Origin: Molossus alvarezi
Lineage: Eukaryota; Chordata; Mammalia; Chiroptera; Molossidae
NCBI GenBank assembly: GCA_037176705.1
Contig: CM073891.1
Coordinates: 91,222,327 to 91,286,326, forward strand
Reading direction: 5' to 3'
DNA length: 64,000 nucleotides
The notes under the pieces are model-generated. The model did not search any database. It saw only the letters and a list, made by a program, of their open reading frames with translations, and was not told the origin of the DNA. How positions within the stretch are numbered: position 1 is the stretch's first letter; every line of letters begins with the position of its first letter. Below, one piece after another: positions 34,201-46,000 of the stretch. Position numbers and translations under genes: made by a program.

Positions 34201-37200
34201 TTATATTCCACAAATAAGTGAGATCATATGATACTTGTCTTTCTCTGTTTGGCTTGTTTCGCTTAGGATGACACTTTCCAGGTCCCACCATGTCTTCTCA
34301 AAGGATAAGAGATCTTTCTTTCTTACAGCTGCATAGTACTCCATTGTGGATATGTACCAAAGCTGTTTTATCCATTAGTCTACTGATGGGCATTTGGGCT
34401 GTTTCCAGATCTTAGCTATTGTAAATAGTGCTGCTACAAACATGGGGGTACATATATTCTTTCGGATTGGTGTTTCAGGCTTCTTAGGGTATATTCCTAG
34501 AAGTAGGATCACTGGGTAAATTGGAAGTTCAATTTTTAATTGTTTGAGGTAACACCATATTGTTTTCCATAGTGGCTGCACCAGTCTGCATTTCCACCAG
34601 CAGTGGACTAGAGTCCCCTTTTCTTCACACCCTCCCTAACACTTGTTGTTTGATGATTTGTTAATGGCGGCCATTCAGACAGGTGTGACGTAATACCTCA
34701 TTTTAGTTTTAATTTGCATCTCTCTGATGATTAGTGATGTTGAGCGTTTCTTCATATGTCTCTTAGCCATTTGTATGTCCTGTTTGGAGAGGTGTCTATT
34801 TAGTTCCTCTGCCCATTTTTTAATTGGGTTCTTTGTTTTCCTTTTGTGGAGTTGTATGAGCACTCTATGTATATTGGAAATTAACCCCTTATCTTATATA
34901 TCATTGGAAATTATACTCTCCCATACAGTGGGTAGTCTTTCCATTTTCATGATTGTATCTTTTACTGTACAGAAGCTTTTGAGCGATGTAGTCCCATGTG
35001 TTCATTTTCTCCTCTGTTTCTATTGCCTTAAGTGAAAATTCTCTTGCGTATGACGTCTGAAATTTTGTTGCCTACAGTTTCTTTTAGGATTTTTATGGAT
35101 TCATGAGTCACATTTAAGTCTTTTATCCATTTTGAGTTTATTCTTGTGTAGGGTATAATTTGATGGTCTAGTTTCATTTTTTTTTGCATGTAGCTGTCCA
35201 AGTTTCCCAATACCATTTATTAAAGAAGCTGTCTTTACTCCACTGTATGCTCATGCCACCTTTGTCAAATATTAATTGAACATATTGCCTTGGGTCCATT
35301 TCTGGGCTCTCTGTTCTGTTCCCCGGTCTATAAGCCTGTTCTTGTGCTAGTACCAGGCTGCTTTGATTAAAGTGGCTTTGTAGTATAACCTGAAATCTGG
35401 TAATGTGATCCCTCCAACTTTGTTCTTCTTTTTCAAGATTGCTGTGGCTATTCCAGGTCTTTTTTGGTTCTATATGAACTTTTTTTTTTTTTTTTCCATT
35501 TTTTTTTTTTTTTTTTGTTCAGGTAGAGTGGGAGGGAGAGAGAGGAACAGAGAGAGAGAGAGGAACATCGATGTGAAAGAAACACATCGAGTGGCTGCCA
35601 CCCGCACAACCGACCAGGGCCGGGGACAAACTGCAACCGAGGTACGCGCCCTTAGCGGGAACCGAACCCGGGTCTCTCAGGACCGCAGGCCGACGCTCTA
35701 ACCGCTGAGCCAAACCGGCCAGGGCTCCATATGAACTTTTGAAGTATTTGTCCTAGTTCTGTGAAGTATGTCGTGGGTATATTTATAAGGATTGGATTGT
35801 ATTTATAGATTGATTTGGGTAGTATGGACATTTTAATGATGTTAATTCTTCCAATCCATGAACAAGGTATGTGCTTCCACTTTTTTATATCTTCCTCTAT
35901 TTCTTTTTTCAATGACCTGTAGTCTTCTGCAAATAGGTCCTTTATTTCTTTGGTTAAGTATATTCCTAGATATCTTAAATTTTTTGGCACAGTAGTAAAT
36001 GGGATTGTTTTCTTAGTTTCTCTTTCTGTGAGTTCATCATTGGTGTGTAAGAATGCCATTGATTTCTTGACGTTAATTTTGTATCCTGCTACTTTGCCAA
36101 ATTAATTTCTTAGGTCTAGTAAGGTTTTGATGGAGTCTTTCGTGTTTTCTGCATATAGTATCATGTCATCTGCGAATAATGACAGTTTCACTTCCTCCTT
36201 TTCAATGTGGATCCCTTTCATGTTTTCTTCCTGTCTGGTTGCTGTGGCTAAGACTTCCAGTACTATGTTAAATAAGAGTGGCGAAAGTGGGAATCCTTCT
36301 ATTGTTCCTGTTCTTAAGGGAAATGCTGTTAGTTTCTGCCCATTGAGTATGATGTTGGTTGTTGGCCTTTCATATATATGTCCCTTATTATGTCTAGATA
36401 TGATCCCTCTATTCCCACACTGCTGAGCATTTTTATCAGAAATCGATCTGGATTTTGTCAAAGGCTTTTTTGGCATCTATTGATGTGATCATGTGGTTTT
36501 ATTCTTCATTTTATTTATGTGGTGTATCACATTTATTGATTTGCAAATATTGTATCAGCCTTGCATCCCTGGGATGAATCCCACTTGGTCATGGTGAATA
36601 ATTTTTTTTTTTGGTGTTGCTGGATCTGATTTGCTAGTATTTTGTTCAGAATTTTGGTGTCTATGCTCATCAGGGATATTGGCCTGTAGTTTTTTTTCTT
36701 TGTAATGTCTTTTCGTGGTTTTGGAATTAGAATTATGCTGGTCTCATAAAACAAGTTTGGAAGTCCTCCTTCTTCTTGAATTTTTTGAAATAGTTTGAGG
36801 AAAATGGGTGTTAGTTCTTTTTTGAATGTTTGGTAAAACTCCCCCGTGAAGCTATCGGGGTCTAGGTTTTTGTTTGCTGGAGGAGTCTTGATTACATCTT
36901 CAATTTCTTCTGTTATTGGTCTGTTCAAGTTTTCTATCCCTTCCTGGCTTAGTTTTTGGAGACTATGTGTTTCTAGGAAGTTTTCCATTTTGCATAGATT
37001 GTCAAATGTGTTGCCATATAATTGTTCATAGTAGTTGTTGACGATCTTCTGTATTTCTGTGGTGTCAGCTGTTACTTCTCCTCTTTCATTTCTGATTTTC
37101 TGTATTTGAGTTCTCTCTCTTTGTTCCTTGGTGAGTCTAGCTAATGGTCCATCAATCTTGTTTATCTTTTAAAAAACCAGCTCTTTGTTTTATTGATCCT

Positions 37201-37281
37201 TTGAATTTTTTTTTTTTGGACTCTATGTCATTTATTTCTGCTCTGATCTTTACTATTTCCTTCCTTCTACTTGCTCTAGGG

Positions 37282-37314
<33 letters not shown>

Positions 37315-38285
37315 CTTTCTTGTTCTTTAAGTTGTGAGGTTAGGTAGTCTATTAGAGATTTTTCTTGCTTCTTGAGGTAGGCCTGTAGTGCTATGAACGT
37401 CCCTCTCAGACTGCTTTTGCTGTGTCCCATAGGTTTTGTGTTGTTGTGTGTACTTTATCATTGGATTCCAGAGAGTTTTTAATTATTTTCTTGATTGTCT
37501 CATCCCATTTGTTATTTAATAAAATGCTATTTAGCTTCCATGTGTTCAAATGTCTTTGCATGTTCTTGTTGCAATTGATTTCTAGTTTCATGCCATTGTG
37601 ATCTGAGATGATGCTTGATATGATTTCAATCTTGTTGAAATTGTAGAGACTTAGTTTGTGTCCTAACATGTGGTCTATCTTTGAGAATGTCCCATGTGCA
37701 CTTGAGAAGAATGTGCATTCTGTAGTTTTGGGGTGTAATTCTCTGCAGATATCTATTAAATCTATTTGGTCTAGTGCTTCATTTAGAGTCTCTGTTTCCT
37801 TGCTAATTTTTTGTCTAGAGGATCTATCCATTGATGTCAGCGGGGTGTTGAAGTCCCCTGCTATGATTGTATTGCTATCGATTTCTGCTTTGAAGTGTTC
37901 CAGAAGATTTTTGATATATTTTGGTGTTCCTATATTGCGTGCATATATGTTTATCAAGATTATATCTTCCTGTTGGATAGATTCTTTCAATATTATGTAG
38001 TGGCCTTCTTTGTCTCTAGTTATGGTCTTCATTTTGAAATCTAATTTATAAGATATGAGTATTGCTACCCTAGCTTTTTTTTTCCTTTTTGTTTGTTTGG
38101 AAGGTATTTTTCCATTCCTTCACTTTCAACCTATGCGAGTGTTTTGCTGTGAGGTGGGTCCCTTGTAAACAACATATAGATGAGTCATGCTTTCTTATCC
38201 AATCAGCTACTCTGTGTCTCTTTATGGGAGCATTCAATCCATTTACATTGAAGGTGATTATTGATATGTACTTATTTATTGCCAT
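34201..38285 (-). pseudogene. L1 J ORF2 (endonuclease / reverse transcriptase), broken
   Basis: It starts MAINKYISIITFNVNGL at 38285 and ends at TAA (plus strand 34201-34203). Endonuclease: the N-terminal Asn is present, but CLQETH reads CLQGTH (codons near 38150), so the catalytic Glu is lost. GDFN, IDHMLGH and SDHNG are intact (37406-38032 piece). Reverse transcriptase: [11 protein letters not shown] is intact in the 36102-36476 piece. Further open pieces lie at 37152-37430, 36533-36988, 35652-36059 and 34375-34581. They are separated by frameshifts and stops, and by the SINE. The C-terminal Cys-rich segment is recognisable at about 34560-34680. It encodes no full product. Confidence 0.92.
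35484..35725 (-). mobile_element. Ves SINE (long type), antisense, in L1 J ORF2
   Basis: T-run, GGTAGAGTGGGAGGGAG, CCGGGGACAAACTGCAACCG, and GAGCCAAACCGGCCAGGGC. Left TATATGAACTTTT (from 35471) recurs as CCATATGAACTTTT (35727-35740). The body is close to what looks like the consensus, so it is among the younger SINEs here. Confidence 0.96.
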
Positions 38286-38309
38286 TTTTGTTTAGTGTGG
38301 TTCTATTTT

Positions 38310-39243
38310 TCTTTCTATTTCTCCTGCTAATTACAGCAGTCCTTTTAATATTTTTTGTAGTGCTGATTTGATGCTAATATTTTCCCTTAGCCTTTTTTTT
38401 TTTTTTTCTTGTCTGGGAAGCTCTTTATTTGACCTTCTATTTTGAATGATAGTCTTTCTGAATAGAGTAGTCATGCATTCAGATCCTTGTTTTTCATGAC
38501 CTTGATTACCTCATGCCATTTCCTTCTGGCCTGTAGTGTTTCTTGTGAGAAGTCAGCCGAGAGCCTTATGGGGTTTCCGTTGTAGGTAATCTGTTGCTTA
38601 TCTCTGGTTGCTTTTAGGATTCTCTCTTTGTCTTTAATTTTTGGCATTTTAATTACTATGTGTCTTGGTGTGGGCCTGTTTGGGTTCTTCTTACTTGGGG
38701 CTCTCTGTGCTTCTTGAACTTGAATGCTTTCTTCCTTCACCAAATTAGGGAAGTTTTCTGTCACTCTTTCTTCAAATATATTCTCTAACCCTTGTTCATT
38801 TTCTTCTTCTTTAGGGACTCCTATGATGCGAATGTTATTACGTTTCCAGTTGTCCCACAGTTCTCTTAAGCTGTCTTCCTGTTTTTTAACTGTGTTTTCC
38901 TTTTGCTTTTCTGATTGGTTGATATTTTCTACCCTACATTCTAATTCACTGATCTGGTCCTCAGCTTCCTCTACTCTGCTATTTAGACTTTCCAATGTGT
39001 TCTTTATTTCTGATATGACATTGTTGATTTCTTCTTGTTGATTTTTAATGTCCAATGGTTGATTTTCAACATTTCTGTGTCTTTACTCATGGTGCTCATG
39101 TCCTTACCCATGCTATTGAGCTTCCTCAAGATCATCGCTCTGAATTCTAGTTCTATTAACTTGCTTAACTACACCTCATTTATCTCATCTTTGGTAGAGG
39201 TCTCTTGTCCTTCCATTTGGCTTTTGTTTCTGTGTTTCACCAT
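38310..39243 (-). pseudogene. L1 J ORF1 (RNA-binding protein), broken
   Basis: The start at 39243 opens MVKHRNKSQMEGQ. A frameshift separates the N-terminal part from a 194-codon open piece (38471-39055). That piece contains the coiled coil (IKNTLESLNSRVEEAEDQIS), the RRM core (WKRNNIRIIGVPKEE), NFPNLV, and the start of the C-terminal domain (KNPNRPTPRHIVIKMPK). A stop after KDLNA removes the last 50 or so residues, which would lie down to about 38330. ORF1 is the better preserved of the two ORFs. Confidence 0.88.
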
Positions 39244-40102
39244 TTTGGCTATCACAGTGGGCTTTGGAGCCTGCCAAATTTTCCCAGTGGGTGTTGGTAT
39301 ACTGCTGTTTGTGGCTCCCTCTCCTAGGTTTGGATGAGGCAGGGAGGACCCACGTTAAACACCACTGTCAAGGTTTACTTTCCTGGTTAGAATTGCTAGC
39401 CCAGAAAATGGTCCCATTATTCTCTAGCTTTTTTGCCTGGTGGCTATTAGTAGCGGTCACCTGAAGAACCTTGGCTTCTCAGTTGAATGAAAAACTCCCT
39501 CAGATGTTCAGTGTAAGAGGATTTCCCAAGGGTGGGGCAGATGCTGGTTGTTAATGGTCCTCAATTAGCATTTCAATATCCACCAGATGGGGTTAAATCT
39601 CTGAGGGAGGGGCTGCCACCTCTCCCCAGGGCCCTGGGAAGGAGTAAGATGATCACAGTCATGCGTGGCTGCAACTCAGCAAAAGCTCTGAGCACCCTAC
39701 AAATCCCGAGTGTCCCCACACAGTTCCAGACCAGTCTGCCCTCCCTTGCCAGAGCCCAAGTTGAGTGGCTGTTGCTATTTTAGCCTCTGTCCCAGCTCTG
39801 CGCTGTGGATCCACTTGGGAGTTTAACCTGAGGGTGCTGCTCCCAGCAAAGGTCTTCACTCCCAGCTGAGGCTGCCACCGCTCCCAGCCAAGGCCGCATT
39901 TTTCAGCCGAGGGCTCCCAGCACCCCTTCGCATCTCTGCAAGCCTACCAGGATTGAGTCAGTGTCCCTGGTTATGTGGTCCTCCATTCTGCTTTTCGGTT
40001 GCCTTTTCCTGAAGATTTGTCTTTATTTTCATTGTAATTCCAGTTTGGTCTTGGGAGATGGTCTGTGTAGCTTCCATTCACTCTGCCGCCATTTTTTCCA
40101 CC
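39244..40102 (-). promoter_or_regulatory. L1 J 5' UTR (internal promoter region)
   Basis: Moderately GC-rich, about 860 bases, with no tandem monomers, unlike L1 E. In L1 generally this region holds an internal RNA polymerase II promoter. Activity of this copy is unknown. The same sequence is found truncated in L1 K. Confidence 0.7.
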
Positions 40103-40119
40103 GAAGACAGTACTTTTTA

Positions 40120-41429
40120 AATGGGAGCATCATGGAGTCCTTCAAAGAGATGCAACAATCTGAGCTGTAAAAGGTGGGTCGCTTTTCAATATGTGGACAT
40201 GGGATAAACCAATATTTGAATGAAAAATATAAATGTGAGAAGAAACCTGGAACAGGACCATGTGGAGAGCATGTAGTGAATATCTAAAAGTCTGGTCTTC
40301 CTGGGGAATAAAGGAAAGTAAGTGAAGGGAACTGGTGAAAGCAACAAAGAAAAATCAGTGAGATGAGATAGTAAGGGCCTAGGTATGCCCATGCCAAGGA
40401 TTTAAGGCTTTTCATGGTCATTGTAGTTTTTAAACAGAGTAAGTAATCAAAATTGTGTTTTACTGGGTGAATCTGGTTGAGGTACTCAGGCTGAATTGGA
40501 ATAAGGGCTGCCTGGAAATAGTAAAAGGAGTATCTTCTTACAAAGGTCATGGGATTTTGCAACAAGGACCTTGACTGAGGTAATGACACTGAAATGGAGC
40601 AGATAGCAGGGTTGGGGAGAGATGTGAGAACTTGGTAACTGGATATAGACAGTGGAAAAGATAAAAGGCCAAGGTGCGATGCTATTAACTGAAGAAAAGG
40701 ACACAGGAGTTGGGGGAAACTTTTGAAACAGAAGCTGAATATTTCATTTTGAGACATATTGATTCTAAGTTTGGGGAAGCAGATATGTTTACTATTAGGT
40801 GTTAAATCAAAGGAAAAGCAAGCATCAAGGATGAGGAGACAGTTAATGTACAATGTTTTAGAGAGGTAGATAAAACAAGAAAAGGTCCTTGAATTTAGTG
40901 ACTAAGAAGTGAATCTCATTTTGAAATATATGAGCAAGAGAGAGAGAAAATATTAATTTTATATACAAGTGGAGAGAATAAGAGATTTGCTGTACTTTTT
41001 TTCTACAATAGCCATGCATTTCTTGTATAACAAAGAATATGGCAATGAAATGTCAACAGTCCTGGTGGTACTTACATAGTGAGAACAGAAGCATTTGCAA
41101 AGAGATGGCAAAAGCCAATTGTAAAAGCTCTGATTGCTTAGAGTTGTAATTATTTCTTTCAGAAAAACTCTTTGAGCTCTAATTCTACATTTACAGGGAA
41201 TTGTCCAGACAGGAGTTTTCTTCCATTACAGCCCTTGGGTCAGACTGCGATTCCATCACTTGTTGATCTATTGATTACATCTAGTGTCCTTAACGTTCTC
41301 TCTCTCTCTCTCTCTCTCTCCCCCTTTCTCTCCTTCCCATTCTATCCTCATTTTTTACAGCTTAGTCTCATGCCCATTGCTTTATAGAGGTTACTATAAC
41401 TAACTCCTTCCCAGGCAATTATAATTAAA
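40120..41429. other. Mostly unrecognised DNA with one ancient repeat
   Basis: A (CT)n tract lies at about 41299-41319. The segment 40390-40860 is described separately. Nothing else is recognisable. Confidence 0.5.
40390..40860 (+). repeat. Ancient interspersed repeat of uncertain family
   Basis: The order of phrases (GGCTTTTCATGGTCATTGTA, then 'GGAGCAGATAGCAGGGTTGGG', then 'GACACAGGAGTTGGGGG') resembles a repeat widespread in placental mammals that I recall but cannot name. A 189-codon antisense frame covers it (40284-40853), but it begins without ATG and has no domain. It is a composition effect. Confidence 0.4.
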
Positions 41430-41615
41430 ACACCTAACTTTAATTGAGCAGTGACAGTGCAATGTGTATTTTAATAGTTAATTTACATATATTATGTACA
41501 TGAATTCTCACAGCGACTCAACTGCATCTCTGTATTCTTTTTCCTGTTTTATTTAGGAGGAAGCTTACTTGTCCAAGGCAACCTAGCCAGTTAATAATGA
41601 GGACTACATCACTCT
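41430..41615 (-). mobile_element. MIR SINE fragment, antisense
   Basis: TATGTACATGAATTCTCACAGC, TTATTTAGGAGGAAGC and CCAAGGCAACCTAGCCAG follow the reversed MIR order (cf. 'GAGGAAACTGAGGC..CAAGGTCACACAGC'). Confidence 0.72.
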
Positions 41616-41685
41616 AATATTCATAGTTTTTCTTTTTATTGATTGTGTTGCAGATACATTGGTTACTAAAATTATATAGGTTTCC

Positions 41686-41918
41686 CCCTGGCCGGTTTGG
41701 CTCAGCAGTAGAGCATTGGCAGACCAATGAGTCGCAGGTTTGATTCCTGCCAAGGGCACGTACCTCAGTTGCAGTTGTCCCCAGCCCTGGTTGGGGTTGT
41801 GTGGGAGGCAACTAGTTGATGTGTATCCCTCATGTCAATGTTTCTCTCTCTCTCCCTTTCTCTCCTTCCCATTCTATCTGAAGATAAATAGAAAAATACC
41901 CTTGGGTGAGGATTAAAA
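41686..41918 (+). mobile_element. Ves SINE (long type), sense, in L1 G 3' UTR
   Basis: CCCTGGCCGGTTTGGCTCAG, B-box-like GGTTTGATTCC, CCCTTGGGTGAGGAT tail. AAAATTATATAG flanks it on both sides (about 41668 and 41919). Confidence 0.94.
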
Positions 41919-42103
41919 ATAATTATATAGCTTTCAAGTATACAATTGCATAATACATCATCTGTATATTGTATTGTGGGTTCACCATCCAAAATCAAGT
42001 CTCCTTTCATCACTCTTTATTCCCTTTTTACCCTCATCTACCTACCCCCACCCTCCTTTCCCTCTGGTAATCATCATACTGTTTTGTCCCTGAGTTTTGT
42101 TTT

Positions 42104-42297
42104 AAATCCTCACCCAAGATATTTATTGATTTTAGAGAGAGAGAGAAATTGGTGTGAGAGAGAAATATCTATCAGTTGCCTCTCCTATGTGTCCTGATCA
42201 AACCTACAACCTAGATATGTGCCCTGAACGGGAATTGAACCCACAGCCTTTTTGGTGTACAGGATTATGCTCCAACCAACTGAGGCAATCCCCTGGG
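42104..42297 (-). mobile_element. Ves SINE, antisense, diverged, in L1 G 3' UTR
   Basis: AATCCTCACCCAAGATATTTA, GTGCCCTGAACGGGAATTGA and CCAACTGAGGCAATCCC. It is more decayed than its neighbour. The weak duplication GAGTTTTGTTTT / GATTTAGTTTTTT is compatible with insertion here. Confidence 0.85.
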
Positions 42298-42427
42298 ATT
42301 TAGTTTTTTATTTTTGCTTAATCCCTTCACCTTTTTCATCCATTCCTCTTACAATCCTCCCCTCTGATAGCTATCAGTCTGTTTTCTGGATGTATGAGTC
42401 TGTTTCTATGTTCATGTATTTTGTTCA

Positions 42428-43735
42428 TTAGATTCCACATGTAAGTGAAATCTTATGGTATTTGTCTTCCTCTGACTGATTTATTTCAAGTACCATAATA
42501 ATCTCCTGGTCAATTCATGTTATCACAAAAGGCAAAAGTTTTTCTTCCTTTTTTTTTTACAATCAGGTAGTATTCCACTGTGTAAATGTACCATAGCTTT
42601 TTTTATCTACTCTTGAGCTGCTTCCAAATCTTGGCTATTGTAAATAACACTGCAGTGAATATAGAGGTGAATACATTCTTTTGAATCAGTATTTTGGGTT
42701 TCTTTGCATATATATTCCCCAGAGTGGAATCACTGGGTCATAGGCAGTTCCATTTTTAATTTTTTGAGGAAACTCCACACTGTTTTCTACAGTGGTTGTA
42801 CCAATCTGCATCCCACAAACAGTGCACAGGTTTCCTTTTTCTCCACCACTTCTTAGGCAACACTTGTTGCTAGTTGATTTATTGTTGATAGCCATTCTGA
42901 CAGGTGTGAGGTGATATTTCATTGTGGTTTTAATTTGCATTTCTCTGATGATTAATGACATTGTACATTATTTCATATGTCTATTGGCCTTCTATATGTC
43001 CTCTTTGGAGAAGTGTCTATTCAGGCCCATTCTCTATTTTTTAATTGGATTGTCTGATTTTTTGGTATTAAATGTATAAAGTTTTTATAAATTTTGGATA
43101 GTAACCCCTTATCAGATGTATCATTGGTTAAATATGTTTTCCTAGTCAGTGGGTTTTCTTTGAATTTTGTTGATGGTTTCCTTTACTGTGCTGTTTATTT
43201 TTCCTTGCCCGAGGAGTTTATTCTGGTGTATGGTGTAAGAAGGTGGTCTAGTTTTATTTATTTATTTTTTGCACATATTTGCCTAATTTTCCCAACACCA
43301 TTTATTGAATAGACTTTCTTTACCCCATTGTATGTCTTGCCTCCTTTGTCAAATATTAATTAACCATGAAAGCATGAGTTTATTTCTGGGCTCTTTATTC
43401 TGTTCCGTTGACCTTTATGTCTGTTTTTATATCTGCTTTGAATACTATGGCCTTATAGTATAGTTTGATATCAGGTAGCATGATCACTCCAACTTTGTTC
43501 TTATTTCTCAAAATTACTTTGGCTATTCGAGGTCTTTTGTACCTCCACATACATTTTTGAAATATTTGTTTTAGTTCTGTGAAATACATTGGTATCTTGA
43601 TAGGAATTGCATTTAGTCTATCTAGTGCTTTGGATAATATGGGCACTTTAATGATGTTAATTCTTCCTATCCATGAACATGGTATATGCTTCCACTTACT
43701 TGTATCTTTTTTCAATTTTTCTTCAGTGTCATGTT
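42428..43735 (-). pseudogene. L1 G ORF2, C-terminal third
   Basis: Codons for [17 protein letters not shown] (about 43650-43710) begin the preserved part. It continues through the thumb and Cys-rich regions (42686-42961 open piece, with a damaged Cys motif) to TAA at 42428-42430. The upstream side is fused to the ORF1 start region. Confidence 0.85.
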
Positions 43736-45904
43736 TCTTTGTCTCTGCATTTTGGCAGCCTCTTTGTGTTTGTTTCTATGTATTAGATAAATATGCTATA
43801 TTTTCTAGTCTTGGTAGAGTGGCCTTATGTAGTATGTTTCCTGTGAAACCCAATGACACAGTCTCTTTGATCACCTGAGCTGAGTGCTCCAGGAATGTTA
43901 CTCTTGTGGGTTATGTGGGACATCCTAATGTAATTGTCTCTTATTTGTTACTGTCCCATTGTATGTGGAGTCAACCCTCAGGCTGGCTTACTATGAGGAT
44001 CAACCCAACCACATTGTATTACCTGCTGTGCAGTTGCTGACCACACAAAGCATACTTCACCTCAGCAGTGTCTGGTGCCTGCAGAGATCTCTTTTTAGAT
44101 ATGCTGATTATGAAACTAATGTCTGAAGAGGCCATTGTGTGTGTTGATTCTAGGGCCTCTTGGGAGGGACTCTGGTTCAGGTCAATGTCTGATGCTGCCT
44201 ATGGCCAGCCCTGGAAAACCTATTTGGAGCAACAAAATGATCCACAATTTTTGGCTGCCTCTGTTGGGTCCAAGTGTGCACATGGTGAGCCAAGCTGTGC
44301 ACCAAGGCTGGCTTCCACCACCACCATGTCCTGGGGTAGGTCAGCAAAAGTTCCAAGGCACCCCAAGTTCCACCTCCACCTACCTCTGCCTGCTGGCCGT
44401 CTGGTAGACTCAGTTGCTGAAAGAAAGAGCCTCTGGTAGTACTCAAGTTGTATAATGAAGGTTCTTAGTGAGTCACCAGGTAGGGGTATGGGTGTTCACC
44501 AGATAGATACAGGTTCAATCTTGGTGCTAGTCCTGGGTCTGAGGCCACTCAGCAAAAGTCCCAGTGTATACCAAATCTAGCTGCCACCTGTTGGGTGCCC
44601 ACAGACCTTGATGGTAAGGCAGAGACTCAGGAAATCAACAGGGGACAGCACAGTTTATCAAGCCTAAACAGACTAAGATTTGCTGTATGAAGAAAAGCTC
44701 TGCATTGGTTGAGCATGTGAGGGAAAATGGCCCTCGTTTTAAATCCACAGAACTCAGTCTGTCCCAGACTCTTCCAGGAGCCCAGTCTTAGCAGGGTGGT
44801 GCCACTGGGACTCAACACATTGGGCTTAGTGGATCTCCCATGAAGGGCAACACAGGTCAGTCTTGGGGGAAGAAGGGAGGAGTGGCTCCCACCTCAGAGA
44901 CACACAACTCAGTCACTGATACCCCTTGAGACTACCCAGATTTCTATACGCCTGCCCAGGAAACTGCCTCTTCAACAACTTGTGAGCTTCACAGGGTGGG
45001 GCCACAGGAAGTCTGCAGGGTGGGATCACAGGGAGTCCAGAGAGTTGGGTTATCGTATTCCCCCAACTTGATACCTGAAGGACAGAGTATTCACTGAAGA
45101 AATATGGTGTCTGTGGTGTGGAATTGGGCCTCAGTACAGGGATCTTGGTGGCTATCCCTTCAGCTCTCTCCCAGGAGCCACAAACCCAGTCTCTCCTCAC
45201 ATGACTCTAGTTTGTTCCACCCTTCCTCCACTGGAGCCCTGGTTAAGTGGCTGCAAACAAGATTTTGTGTGTTGACCTTTTAAGAGGGCACCTTTGTCTC
45301 TAGTAGACTCCTCTTTCTCTTCAGTGGACAGAATCCCTGCTGATTTTTACAGCCAGATGTTATGTGGATATTTCTTCTCTGGTCCTCTGGGCTGAGAAGC
45401 CTAGCATGGGTTTGAGACACCACACTCTTCAGGGGGAATTTTTGCAGCTGAGATATTCTTTCAGGATCTCAGCTGCCTCTTGTGGGAGTGGGTCAAGACT
45501 TTTTTATATCTCCACCCTTCTTATTAGTCTCAATTTGGCTTCTCCTGTAAATCCTCAGCTATAAGAATTCTGTTTTGCTAGTCTTAGGTTGGTTATTCAG
45601 GTTGATTGTTCTAGATTTTAGTTGTATATATTTAACCTTTTTCCATGTGTTTCATGACTTGATAGCTCATTTCATGTTAACACTGAATAATATTCCAGTG
45701 TCAGATGTACCACAGTTTATTTATTCATTCACTTACTGATAGATATCTTACTTGCTAACAAATGTTGGCAATTAAAACTGCTATAAATATCCTCATGCAG
45801 ATTTTCATATGGACAAAAGTTTTCAACTCTTTTGCATAAATACCAAGACATACAGTTGCCAAGTTGTATGGCAAAATTATGTTTAGTTTTAAAAGAAGCC
45901 ACCA

Positions 45905-46000
45905 GCTGGGATGGGGTGAGGGGCGTGGGGAGGAGGGTGTCAATGGGGAAAAAGGAGAAACATCTGTAACAAAAATAAATTAATAATAAATAAATAAATA
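45905..46000 (+). mobile_element. Very short L1 3' tail insertion (96 bases)
   Basis: A G-rich L1 3' end (GTGTCAATGGGGAAAAAGGA, then AACATCTGTAAC and (AAAT)n) interrupts the old L1. AAGCCACCA lies on both sides (45896-45904 and 46001-46009) as a perfect 9-base target duplication. Confidence 0.92.

Larger units (their letters stand above)
33950..40102 (-). mobile_element. Full-length L1 J, antisense, with 17-base target duplication
   Basis: GAAGAGAGTACTTTTTA (33933-33949) and GAAGACAGTACTTTTTA (40103-40119) differ by one base and bound the element. Read on the minus strand it starts GGTGGAAAAAATGGCGGCAG, a G-rich L1 5' terminus. Then come a short 5' UTR (39244-40102), ORF1 (from 39243), ORF2 (38285 to 34201), a 3' UTR and a short A-rich tail. 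Without the SINE at 35484-35725 it measures about 5.9 kb, normal for a mammalian L1. ORF2 is in at least six pieces, so it is inactive. Confidence 0.96.
41622..45622 (-). mobile_element. L1 G, antisense, with 5' UTR but a large internal deletion
   Basis: From the right the element has a 5' UTR of about 1.9 kb (43760-45622). This is similar in layout to the outer and inner ends of the L1 E 5' UTR: 'GGACAGAATCCCTGCTGATTTTT' near 45325 and 'CTCTTTGTGTTTGTTTCTATG' near 43760. It then jumps within about 25 bases of the ORF1 start into the middle of ORF2 (about 43735). It continues through the ORF2 C-terminus (to 42428) and the 3' UTR (to about 41622). Two Ves SINEs lie in the 3' UTR. ORF1 and the first two thirds of ORF2 are absent. 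Confidence 0.85.

Noticed and set aside
33950..40102. Active, coding-competent L1
   Set aside because: Frameshifts, stops, a SINE insertion and loss of an endonuclease catalytic residue rule it out.
40284..40853. Antisense open frame of 189 codons
   Set aside because: It starts without ATG, has no domain, and covers an ancient interspersed repeat.
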